A DNA stretch of 64,000 bases from Methanobacterium sp. (GTDB taxonomy: Archaea; Methanobacteriota; Methanobacteria; Methanobacteriales; Methanobacteriaceae), in NCBI GenBank assembly GCA_016222945.1, contig JACRPY010000004.1:434001-498000 (forward strand). The letters are read 5' to 3'. The position numbers and the translations under genes were made by a program. Each line of letters begins with the position of its first letter. Position 1 is the first letter of the stretch. The notes below the pieces were generated by a model. That model was given only the letters and a program-made list of their open reading frames with translations, was not told where the DNA came from and did not search any database. Positions 45,723 to 53,663 of this stretch are shown piece after piece.

Positions 45723-46997
45723 ATGGAGCTTGAAATTCAAAAAACAGAATCAATTGAAGGAGTGATTAAAGCACCTCCTTCAAAAAGTTATACTCACAGA
45801 GCAATTATAATCTCATCTCTTGCAGATGGAAAATCCGTATTAAAAGATCCTCTCCTTTCAGAAGACACTCTTGCATCCCTAAAAGCCTGCAATTCATTTG
45901 GATGTGATATTAAAGAAAAAGAAAATGATTGTATTGTAAATGGGACAAATGGAATCTTAGAAACACCAGAAGATGTGCTTGATCTTAAAAATTCAGGTAC
46001 AACACTTAGAATAATGACTACTGTGTCTTCTCTTGCTCCCAATTATGCTGTTTTAACTGGTGACAGTTCTCTTAGAACAAGACCAATGCAGGATTTGCTT
46101 GATGCGCTTGAAAATCTGGGAGTTAGAGCATTTTCTCTTAGAGGAAATGGAAAACCTCCGATTTGCATTAAAGGTGGTTTTAAAGGAGGTAAAACTGACA
46201 TAAAAGGTAATGTTAGTTCTCAGTTTATTTCTTCACTACTTATAGCTGCCCCTTATGCTGAAAATCCTGTGGATATACACGTAAAAGGAGATTTTATTTC
46301 CAAACCATATGTTGATATGACCACAGATGTTATGGAAAAGTTTGGAGTTAATCTGGATTATGATAAAAAAAATAATTCATTCCATGTAGAACCTCAAGCC
46401 TACAAAGGCAGAAATTATACAATTGAGGGAGATTATTCTTCAGCATCGTACATTATTGGGGCTGCAGCAGCACTTGAATCTAATGTAAGAATTAAAAATC
46501 TTTTTAAAGATTCAAAGCAAGGCGATAAACAGATATTAGATATTGTTAAAGATATGGGTGCTGAGGTTAACTTTAAAAAAGATGAAGTAGTAATACGTGG
46601 ACATGGGAAACTTAATGGTGTTGAAGTGAATCTAGATAATGCACCAGATTTACTACCAACAGTTGCAGCACTTGGAGCAATAGCTGAAGGCATTACCATT
46701 ATTAAAAACGTGGAACATGCTCGATTTAAAGAAACTGACAGGATTCATACCTGTGCTCTTGAACTTTCAAAGCTTGGAGTCAATGTTAAAGAAAATGAAG
46801 ACGGGCTTGTTATTAAAGGCGGAGCTACAGGAGGGACTGTTAAATCTCATGGAGATCACAGGTTAGTAATGGCTCTTTCACTTGTTGGACTTAAAGTCGG
46901 CAACGTAAGAATAGAAAATGCTTCAGTTTACGATGTATCTTTCCCAAAATTCCCAGAAGGCATGAAGGAACTTGGATGTAAAATTAATCAGATATAA
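45723..46997 (+). CDS. aroA: 3-phosphoshikimate 1-carboxyvinyltransferase (EPSP synthase)
   Basis: 424 residues with the EPSP synthase signatures: PPSKSYTHRAIIISSLADG, the PEP-binding LKNSGTTLRIM, RPMQDLLDAL and ARFKETDRI. It makes EPSP from shikimate-3-phosphate and phosphoenolpyruvate in aromatic amino-acid synthesis. It follows valS by 16 bases and is probably co-transcribed. Confidence 0.95.
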   Translation: MELEIQKTESIEGVIKAPPSKSYTHRAIIISSLADGKSVLKDPLLSEDTLASLKACNSFGCDIKEKENDCIVNGTNGILETPEDVLDLKNSGTTLRIMTTVSSLAPNYAVLTGDSSLRTRPMQDLLDALENLGVRAFSLRGNGKPPICIKGGFKGGKTDIKGNVSSQFISSLLIAAPYAENPVDIHVKGDFISKPYVDMTTDVMEKFGVNLDYDKKNNSFHVEPQAYKGRNYTIEGDYSSASYIIGAAAALESNVRIKNLFKDSKQGDKQILDIVKDMGAEVNFKKDEVVIRGHGKLNGVEVNLDNAPDLLPTVAALGAIAEGITIIKNVEHARFKETDRIHTCALELSKLGVNVKENEDGLVIKGGATGGTVKSHGDHRLVMALSLVGLKVGNVRIENASVYDVSFPKFPEGMKELGCKINQI

Positions 46998-47049
46998 CTG
47001 CATAAATAATGCAGATACATCTGTAAAATGATAATGCAGGTTGAAAAAA

Positions 47050-47535
47050 ATGATGCAAAAGAAAAAGGGAACAAAAATTGTCATTCTTGGATCCGCAGAT
47101 TCCGGGAAAACAACCACAATAGAAACTCTCTTAAACCGTAAAAATGAAAAAATAACCAAAATTGAGTGTAAAGGAACAACAGTAGCACTTGATTATGGAA
47201 ATACAATAATTAACAACCAAAGATTCCATATATTTGCCACTCCTGGTCAAGAAAGATTCCAATTCATGCGTGAAATTCTTTCAAATGGATTAGATGGTGC
47301 GATTGTAGTTATAGATAACTCTAAAGGTGTTACAAATACAGATATAAAAATATTAGAAAATTTAAACTCGAGTAACGTTCCTTACGTAGTATTCAGCAAC
47401 AAACAGGACATAGTACCTGGAAATATTGAATCAGAACATATAAATCAGGATATTCCTGTTGTTCCAACCACTGCAACAACTGGAGAAGGAATTCATGAAG
47501 GTTTAGAAGTTCTTTTAGACTTAATGGAAAATTAA
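47050..47535 (+). CDS. Small Ras-like GTPase
   Basis: About 161 residues of a complete G domain: G1 GSADSGKTT, G3 ATPGQE, G4 SNKQD. It belongs to the prokaryotic Ras-like group found in many archaea, where partners are mostly unknown. I chose the ATG at 47050 because AGG lies nine bases upstream; the TTG at 47041 is an alternative. No adjacent roadblock or GAP-like gene is visible. Confidence 0.85.
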   Translation: MMQKKKGTKIVILGSADSGKTTTIETLLNRKNEKITKIECKGTTVALDYGNTIINNQRFHIFATPGQERFQFMREILSNGLDGAIVVIDNSKGVTNTDIKILENLNSSNVPYVVFSNKQDIVPGNIESEHINQDIPVVPTTATTGEGIHEGLEVLLDLMEN

Positions 47536-47584
47536 CTTATAAAAATTTATTTTTTACCAATTTTAATTTATTTAAGATGATAAC

Positions 47585-48505
47585 ATGTCTTCAATTATTT
47601 TAGGGCCCTCAACAATTGCCAGCCAGTTTTGGTGTGAAATGGCTGTGGATTTAAGGCGTAAATATGGAGAAATTTCCACGCCAGAAAAAGAGAAGGGCAG
47701 TGAAATTCACAAAGACCGTTTTCTTGAGGTTTTAGAAGAAATAGTTGTTGATATCAAGACTCCTGGAGATAAGCTTCATTCTAATATTCATAACATCATT
47801 GTAGGGCTGGAACTTTACAAAAAAGAAGGTTTAACCCGTGAACTTCCCATAGTTTCCAAATTTAATTCTGCACTTTTAATGGGAATCATTGATGAAGTAA
47901 GGGAAATAGAAAAAATTGAAATTCATGATAATAAACGAGTTAAAATTAAAAAAACACAAGTAGTAGAGATGAAAACCCGTAAAAGCCTAAATCCACCATC
48001 TCCTCAACAAATAATCCGTGATAAAATGCAGGGAATGATTTACTGGTATGGATTAAACTCCATGATAAATAAAGAGACTGAAATGGGAGATTTCTGGCAA
48101 GTATATGGTGTTGATTTAATAGAAAATGATTTTAATGAACTTATTTTAAGCGAAGAATATATGAAAAGCCTTGAAATCCCACAAAATCAATGGAAAACAT
48201 ATGGAACTCTTCTTTCAGTGGGAAATTTAATTAATGAAATGCTAAAAAATGCCAGCAAGTTACCTCCACTATCAGAAACCATTGAAATTAATTATATACA
48301 TCAAAAAACACTTCAAGAAGTTCACAAAGAAAGATACAGATTTGATGAACGATTTTTTTCACGTGGAATGAAATGGGCACTTGAATATTGGGCAGGGAAA
48401 CGAGACCCAGTTTCTGTTGGAGATGCAAATAATTGGAAATGCAATTTTTGCAATTATTACACTGTTTGTCCTTCAATACACAAAAAATGGAAAGAAGAAG
48501 GGTGA
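47585..48505 (+). CDS. Cas4/Exo5-like PD-(D/E)XK exonuclease with iron-sulphur cluster
   Basis: 306 residues. One N-terminal cysteine (WCEMAV) and three near the C-terminus (KCNFCNYYTVC) give the four ligands of a 4Fe-4S cluster as in Cas4, AddB and Exo5. The nuclease core shows GSEIH, GIIDEV and VEMKTRK, followed by a Q-rich motif. There is no CRISPR array or other cas gene here, so a role in DNA repair as an Exo5-type single-strand exonuclease is more likely. It overlaps the endonuclease III start by GTGA, which supports a repair operon. Confidence 0.8.
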   Translation: MSSIILGPSTIASQFWCEMAVDLRRKYGEISTPEKEKGSEIHKDRFLEVLEEIVVDIKTPGDKLHSNIHNIIVGLELYKKEGLTRELPIVSKFNSALLMGIIDEVREIEKIEIHDNKRVKIKKTQVVEMKTRKSLNPPSPQQIIRDKMQGMIYWYGLNSMINKETEMGDFWQVYGVDLIENDFNELILSEEYMKSLEIPQNQWKTYGTLLSVGNLINEMLKNASKLPPLSETIEINYIHQKTLQEVHKERYRFDERFFSRGMKWALEYWAGKRDPVSVGDANNWKCNFCNYYTVCPSIHKKWKEEG

Positions 48506-49167
48506 TTAAAATTCAAAAGAAGATCAAAGAGATCATGAAAAGATTAGATAAATACGTTGCTCAGCCTGCAAAAAATCCAAATCCGTTTAGAGTGTTGATT
48601 ACAACTATTTTATCCCAAAGAACACGTGATGAAAATACTGATGAAGCTGCAGCTGCCCTTTTTTCTGTTTATAAAACGCCTGAAGAAATTGCAAATGCTC
48701 CCACTGAGGAAATTGAAAAATTAATTAAAAAGGCGGGTTTTTTTAGGGTTAAAGCAAAGAGGGTTAAGGAAGTTTCAAGAATTATTCATGAAGACTATGA
48801 TGATGTTGTTCCCTGTGATATAAATGAATTATTAGGTCTTCCAGGAGTTGGAAGGAAAACTGCAAACTGTGTTATTGTTTATGGATTTAGAAAAAATGCT
48901 ATTCCTGTGGATGTGCATGTGCACAGGATTTCAAACCGTTTAGGACTTGTTGATACAAAAAATCCTGATGAAACAGAGTTTGAACTTGCAAAAATTGTTC
49001 CTGAATGTTACTGGCTTGATTTAAATGAGAAGTTTGTGCGTTTTGGGCAGGATATTTGCAGGCCAATTGGGCCAAAGCATGAGGAATGCCCCATAGCTGA
49101 TTTATGTGATTGCTACAACCTTTTAGAAAAGCCAACGAAACTCCGTTTCGCGGCGCCAAAATCATAA
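48502..49167 (+). CDS. nth: Endonuclease III (DNA glycosylase/AP lyase)
   Basis: About 221 residues. The helix-hairpin-helix LPGVGRKTANCV holds the catalytic Lys, and VDVHVHRISNRLG holds the catalytic Asp. It removes oxidised pyrimidines and cuts abasic sites. The cluster loop reads CRPIGPKHEECPIADLC, so the second of the usual C-x6-C-x2-C-x5-C ligands is His. The GTG at 48502 overlaps the previous stop; ATG at 48487 is possible. The last dozen residues are encoded by a palindromic element. Confidence 0.87.
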   Translation: MIKIQKKIKEIMKRLDKYVAQPAKNPNPFRVLITTILSQRTRDENTDEAAAALFSVYKTPEEIANAPTEEIEKLIKKAGFFRVKAKRVKEVSRIIHEDYDDVVPCDINELLGLPGVGRKTANCVIVYGFRKNAIPVDVHVHRISNRLGLVDTKNPDETEFELAKIVPECYWLDLNEKFVRFGQDICRPIGPKHEECPIADLCDCYNLLEKPTKLRFAAPKS

Positions 49168-49546
49168 ATTTTGAGCGGTTGATCAAAACTCCCTTTATCA
49201 GTTAATTAGTGCAGTTAAAAAATGAGTTATGTGATTGCTTTTAACATTTACCTCGCTCCATACTCTATGTTTATATATATTAAACTAATACAATAATGAT
49301 AGACATAATTTTGGTGATAAAGGGAATTTTTAAATGAAAAATATTGTAAAATATATTTAATAAATTTATAATACAATTAAAGTAAAATTTCATATAAAAG
49401 ACCTTGTTTTTGTTTTAATATATAAGCTTTTCCTATTAACTCAAATGGAAAAGTATTAAAGGATGATTAGTGATAATAGCGATTGTAATACAGAAATTTG
49501 AACTGAGTATATGACACAAAAAAAAGTAATACATAGGTGATTTTGT
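49136..49546. promoter_or_regulatory. Palindromic element and promoter region before the hydrogenase island
   Basis: The stem CGAAAC-TCC-GTTTCG (49136-49150) lies inside the end of nth. The gap 49168-49546 has no gene. Two TATA-like sites are seen, TTTATATATATTA at 49270 and TTAATATATAAG at about 49415-49426; the second is better placed and would give a leader of about 95 bases. AGGTGAT lies five bases before the ATG at 49547. Confidence 0.5.
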
Positions 49547-50479
49547 ATGAAACAAGAATTTAAAAAAATATTGGATCATCCAATAGATAGGAGAACATTC
49601 CTGAAGGCTGTGGGTGCAGGGACCGTGGCAACACTATTTGGTGGACAAGCAACCATGGAAGAAGTCTTTGCGGCTTCTCCAAAAGTAGGAATAGTCCAAC
49701 TTGGAACCTGTGCAGGATGTCAGGTTTCTTTAACAGAATTTGGAATGGATATAAGGAATATTAGCTCTTCAAACCCAACTATTGCCGATATACTACCAAC
49801 AATAGATATAAAATATGCACCACTTCTAGTAGATGTTCTTGCTGAATCATTTGAGAATATTAGCTCCCTTGATATTTGTATAATTGAGGGTATTGCAGGC
49901 CCCACAGTTGAGTCTTCAGAACTTCTGGATCACGCCAGATCGATATCAACTAAGGTTGTTGCACTAGGAGATTGTGCATCCTACGGCGGAGTCCCTGGTT
50001 TGAATTCAAGAAAAGGTCTTTTAGATCTTCATCCTATAAACGAAGTAATTTCAGTAGATGCATACATCAGAGGATGTCCACCACAACCAGAACAAATATG
50101 GTACATGGTAACTGGTGGAGCTATTGGCGAAGCCATAAAACCTGGAAGAGTATGTGATCCATGTATCTATGATCCTGAAGGCCCTCAAGCAAGTGAGCTA
50201 GGCCAGCCCGGATGTAAAAAACATCTTGGATGCCAGGGTCACGATAGTCCATGGCAATGTGGAGCTACAAGAAGCACTGGTGGAAAAGCACCATGTACAC
50301 TGGTTGATGATATTTGTATAGGATGTTACAGAGACCAGTACCCAGTAACACCATATTATGTTAAAGGTCAAGTACAAATGAGAAATCAATATGGAGCTGG
50401 AAACCAAACCCCTAGTGGAAATACAACAAACGCAACCACAAATGCAACACTAAATAAAACAGGAATGATGGGTAAGTAG
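49547..50479 (+). CDS. Exported [NiFe]-hydrogenase small subunit with Tat signal
   Basis: 310 residues. The twin-arginine motif DRRTFLK (14-20) and a hydrophobic stretch are followed by a cleavage region near VFAAS (about 43). Proximal-cluster cysteines are C55 and C58 (TCAGC), C143 (GDCAS) and C177 (RGCPP); eight more (C203 to C260) can hold two further clusters. The tail 286-305 has five N-x-T sequons in twenty residues, expected to be glycosylated outside the cell. It passes electrons to or from the large subunit. With the Tat genes it forms an extracellular hydrogenase like that of iron-corroding methanogens. Confidence 0.92.
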   Translation: MKQEFKKILDHPIDRRTFLKAVGAGTVATLFGGQATMEEVFAASPKVGIVQLGTCAGCQVSLTEFGMDIRNISSSNPTIADILPTIDIKYAPLLVDVLAESFENISSLDICIIEGIAGPTVESSELLDHARSISTKVVALGDCASYGGVPGLNSRKGLLDLHPINEVISVDAYIRGCPPQPEQIWYMVTGGAIGEAIKPGRVCDPCIYDPEGPQASELGQPGCKKHLGCQGHDSPWQCGATRSTGGKAPCTLVDDICIGCYRDQYPVTPYYVKGQVQMRNQYGAGNQTPSGNTTNATTNATLNKTGMMGK

Positions 50480-50488
50480 GTGATTTAA

Positions 50489-51988
50489 ATGGCAGTTGAA
50501 ATAAAACCCGTAACTAGAATTGAAGGCGATGGAAAACTTGAATTAGAAACCTACTTGGACGAAGCTGGAAAATTAAAAGTAAAAAATCTTTTAACACCTA
50601 ATGACGGAACTTTAAATTTACCAACAGATAATGCTGCAAGGTATCCAAAGTTCTGTGTCACAGAATTTAGAGGATTTGAGAAATTTGCAGTTGGAGAACA
50701 GCCAGACACTGTTACAAAACTAGTTCCAAGGATATGTGGTGTTTGCCCCGTGCCTCACAACATGGCAAGCACATGTGCAGTTGAGGCCGCTTATGGCACA
50801 AAAATAGTTAACAATGCAAAGACAGTAAGAAGATTCATGCTTGCAGTTCATACAGTACACAGTCATCTACTGCACTTCTTTGTACTTGCTGGAAAGGACA
50901 TTCTACCACAGAGCATAATAGATCAAGAACTTCCTAACATAATAAGTGCCCACAACAAGGCACAGGCTTGTGTAGCAGTATTTGGAGGAAAACCTGTTCA
51001 CCCTGCATCATGTATTCCTGGAGGACAGACAAAAGTTCCAAACAGTACAGAAATTGGACAGATCAGAGCACGAATGCAAGAAATACAAAGTTATGCAACT
51101 TCTCTTTTAGGTGCATTAAAGGGTGCTCTATTAAATCTACCAAACGACTTTGGTGTAAGACCTAGTAACTACTTGAGTTCTGGTGTTCCTTTCTATAGTG
51201 GTGTTTCTGGATCATTTTCATACTTTGGAACATCAGGAGGAGTTGTAATCAGAAATCCTTCAAATCCAACTGACTTTAACTCAGCCACCATAGTTCCATT
51301 TAACCCAGCAAATGTGAAAGAAGAAATCATAACCCCCTACGGAAGCGTTATAAACCTTCCAACAAACTACAGCTACACCAAAAGACCATACTACACCCAC
51401 AACGGCGTAAACTATGTATGTGAAGTAGGACCTCTTGCAAGACTCGCAGTAGCATACAAGGCTGGTGACAGCGTTGTAAAATCTACCGTAGACAGCATCG
51501 CAAGTAGTTGGGGTGTTGGTGCAAACGACATATTATCTCCCTCAACAAGAAACAGGCACATAACCCGGCTTATAGAAACCGTGATAATGATTGACAGAAT
51601 TCTAAATGGCGGTTGGTCAAACATAGCTCAGGTAGACAGTTACTCACCTCCAAACGAGAAAGCAGGAACTGGTATGGGCATAGTTGAAGCACCTCGTGGA
51701 ACACTAATACACAGCATACAAGTAGGATCTGATTTAAAGACTGCATCATACGACTGTATGGTACCGACTACAGCAAACACAGGAGCTATGGAAGAAGCTG
51801 TAGCAGACGATCTCGTGGAGATAAGACCAGAAACAATAGAATTGCTAGGGCGTGAACCAACAGAAGACGAAAAACTACTTTTAGGAGATGCAAGCCGAAG
51901 CATAAGAGGATTTGATCCATGTTGTTCATGTTCCTCCCACATGATAGAAATTAAAAACCCAGATGGCACTAAAAAACGCCATCTATAA
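50489..51988 (+). CDS. [NiFe]-hydrogenase large subunit
   Basis: 499 residues. The nickel ligands are in RICGVCPVPH (C83, C86) and DPCCSCSSH (C478, C481). His484 precedes a 15-residue C-terminal extension (MIEIKNPDGTKKRHL) that the maturation protease must remove. It has no signal peptide and would travel through Tat bound to the small subunit, as in other exported hydrogenases. It lies nine bases after the small subunit gene. The L1/L2 motifs are near those of methanogen F420-non-reducing (Mvh-type) enzymes rather than bacterial uptake enzymes. Confidence 0.93.
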   Translation: MAVEIKPVTRIEGDGKLELETYLDEAGKLKVKNLLTPNDGTLNLPTDNAARYPKFCVTEFRGFEKFAVGEQPDTVTKLVPRICGVCPVPHNMASTCAVEAAYGTKIVNNAKTVRRFMLAVHTVHSHLLHFFVLAGKDILPQSIIDQELPNIISAHNKAQACVAVFGGKPVHPASCIPGGQTKVPNSTEIGQIRARMQEIQSYATSLLGALKGALLNLPNDFGVRPSNYLSSGVPFYSGVSGSFSYFGTSGGVVIRNPSNPTDFNSATIVPFNPANVKEEIITPYGSVINLPTNYSYTKRPYYTHNGVNYVCEVGPLARLAVAYKAGDSVVKSTVDSIASSWGVGANDILSPSTRNRHITRLIETVIMIDRILNGGWSNIAQVDSYSPPNEKAGTGMGIVEAPRGTLIHSIQVGSDLKTASYDCMVPTTANTGAMEEAVADDLVEIRPETIELLGREPTEDEKLLLGDASRSIRGFDPCCSCSSHMIEIKNPDGTKKRHL

Positions 51989-51999
51989 CTTATTTTTTT
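51961..51999 (+). terminator. Hairpin and T-run at the end of the hydrogenase large-subunit gene
   Basis: AGATGGC (51961-51967) and GCCATCT (51978-51984) form a seven-base perfect stem with a ten-base A-rich loop, and a T-run follows at about 51992-51998. It overlaps the last codons of the large subunit and lies just before the protease gene. It may act as a partial terminator that lowers expression of protease and Tat genes. Confidence 0.55.
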
Positions 52000-52007
52000 G
52001 TGGGAAA

Positions 52008-52490
52008 ATGATATGCATAGTTGGCTTTGGAAATTTATTGCTTGGAGATGATGGAGTAGGAATAAGAATAATCCAAAGACTTAAAATGATGAACCTTCCA
52101 AATTATGTGGATATAATAGATGCTGGAGCTTATGGGGCAATCCTATTCAGCCTAATTGAAAAATATGACAAAATAATTGTGGTGGACGCTGTTAGATCCA
52201 ATCATGAAATTGAAAGAATCATTTTAATGAAGGCATCTGAGATAATGAAAACAAATGAAAAATATTACTTTTCTGGACATGATTTAAATCTGTTAGATAT
52301 ATTTTCAATGATAGAATCTGTCTATTCAGACAATCTATTGGATAAAATATGTATCATTGGCGTTAGAATCCAAAAAATTGAAGAATCATTAGAACTTTCA
52401 GAAAAAATTATAAAAAGCATGGAAAAAACTGTGAATTTAATTACAACTAACTTCCTAAATGAGGGTGATGAAATATGGAAGAACCACTGA
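52008..52490 (+). CDS. Hydrogenase maturation endopeptidase (HycI/HyaD family)
   Basis: About 160 residues. GFGNLLLGDDGVGIRII is the nickel-sensing N-terminal motif; IDAGAYG and FSGHDLNLLDI supply the other metal-binding residues. It cuts the large subunit after His484 once nickel is in place. I chose the ATG at 52008; a longer frame from 51963 would overlap the large subunit and adds no conserved residues. The end overlaps tatC by 16 bases, which ties maturation to export. Confidence 0.9.
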   Translation: MICIVGFGNLLLGDDGVGIRIIQRLKMMNLPNYVDIIDAGAYGAILFSLIEKYDKIIVVDAVRSNHEIERIILMKASEIMKTNEKYYFSGHDLNLLDIFSMIESVYSDNLLDKICIIGVRIQKIEESLELSEKIIKSMEKTVNLITTNFLNEGDEIWKNH

Positions 52491-53215
52491 TTACGCATTT
52501 CGACGAACTGAGAAGTAGATTAATAAGAATTGCTATTGTAATTATTGCAATATCTGCTGTTACGTTCCCATTTGCCAATCAAATTCTTATTAGAATTCAA
52601 AATGATTTACTACCTGAAGGAATGCGTTTGATTGTAATAGGCCCCTTAGAAGCCATATGGGCACAAATAGAAGTATGTATGCTTGTTGCATTTGTAATTG
52701 CCCTTCCATACATTATCTATGAAACTATGAAATTCTTAAAACCAGCTCTTAAAGGTTCTGAGAATTCTTTTTTAATTAAAACAATACCTCCCGCATTGAT
52801 ACTTTTTGGAATTGGAGCTATATTTACTTACAAAATTGTGCTTGTAGTAACACTTAAATTTCTTATTGGCTATGCAACATCCTCCGGTGTTATACCTCTT
52901 TTAAGTTTAGGAGATTTCATATCATTTGTACTCCTAATGATTTTGGTATTTGGGCTACTCTTTGAATTACCACTTGCCTGTTGTGCTCTTGCATCCCTTG
53001 ATTTAATCTATTCTGATACCCTTACAGGTAACAGAAAAGGAGCTTACGTTGGTATTTTGATTATCGCAGGAATTTTAACACCAGACCCCACACCGTTTAC
53101 TCAGCTTATTGTCACATTACCAATGATCATTCTCTTTGAAATAAGTGTTCTTTTGATTAAATACATGCACAGAGATAAGAAAATGGAGGTTACAAATGAT
53201 GCATCCGTTGGTTAA
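52475..53215 (+). CDS. tatC: Sec-independent (Tat) translocase subunit TatC
   Basis: 246 residues with six helices. HFDELRSRLIR at the N-terminus, LPYIIYETMKFLKPAL, FELP and the periplasmic-loop motif ILTPDPTPFTQ are the TatC signatures. TatC recognises the twin-arginine signal, here surely that of the hydrogenase small subunit encoded upstream. It overlaps the maturation protease gene and is 12 bases from tatA. Methanogens mostly lack Tat, so a dedicated copy inside a hydrogenase island points to joint transfer. Confidence 0.95.
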   Translation: MEEPLITHFDELRSRLIRIAIVIIAISAVTFPFANQILIRIQNDLLPEGMRLIVIGPLEAIWAQIEVCMLVAFVIALPYIIYETMKFLKPALKGSENSFLIKTIPPALILFGIGAIFTYKIVLVVTLKFLIGYATSSGVIPLLSLGDFISFVLLMILVFGLLFELPLACCALASLDLIYSDTLTGNRKGAYVGILIIAGILTPDPTPFTQLIVTLPMIILFEISVLLIKYMHRDKKMEVTNDASVG

Positions 53216-53227
53216 GGAGGTGAAAAA

Positions 53228-53497
53228 ATGATTGGTGGACTTGGAATGCCAGAACTTTTAATAATCCTTTTTGTGATCCTGCTCCTTTTTGGTTCAAAGA
53301 AACTTCCAGAACTTGCAAAAGGAATGGGTAAAGCTTTTGGAGAGTTTAAAAGAACTCAACGTGAGTCAGAGTTTAAAATAAAAGAAGAACCAAAAGAAGC
53401 AGAAGTAATAGAGAAAAAAGAGGAAATAAAAACTGAATCTAAAGAAGAAACAGTGCAAACAACTAAAACAGCTGAAAAATCAGAAACAAAAGCATGA
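53228..53497 (+). CDS. tatA: Tat translocase subunit TatA
   Basis: 89 residues: one N-terminal helix (about 5-20), the hinge FGSKKLPELAKGMGKAFGEFK with the amphipathic helix, and a long charged tail rich in Glu and Lys. Glu sits at the polar position in the helix (GMPELL). TatA forms the pore-like component. AAGGAGGTGA precedes the ATG. It is the last gene of the run from the small subunit. Confidence 0.93.
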   Translation: MIGGLGMPELLIILFVILLLFGSKKLPELAKGMGKAFGEFKRTQRESEFKIKEEPKEAEVIEKKEEIKTESKEETVQTTKTAEKSETKA

Positions 53498-53500
53498 ATA

Positions 53501-53603
53501 ATAGGATACTCTTTAATGAACGTTTAAACGATTCATTAGTTTGCCTATAATCTCATAGGATACTCTTTAATGAACGTTTAAACGATTCATTAGTTTGCCT
53601 ATA
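53501..53603. repeat. Tandem 49-base palindromic repeat
   Basis: An exact 49-base unit occurs at 53501-53549 and again at 53555-53603, with a five-base spacer. Each unit is itself palindromic: the centre CGTTTAAACG is flanked by AATGAA and TTCATT, and the ends are ATAGG and CCTAT. It fills the gap between tatA and the carbonic anhydrase gene. It could be a pair of operators, a pair of hairpins, or a mobile palindrome. Confidence 0.85.
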
Positions 53604-53663
53604 TAATTTTTTAGTATATGTAATATTTATATAACTTAATGCCCTTAAATGGAGGTTAAAAAA

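Noticed and set aside
47585..48505. A CRISPR system suggested by the Cas4-like protein
   Set aside because: No repeat-spacer array and no other cas gene is present; the neighbour is a repair enzyme.
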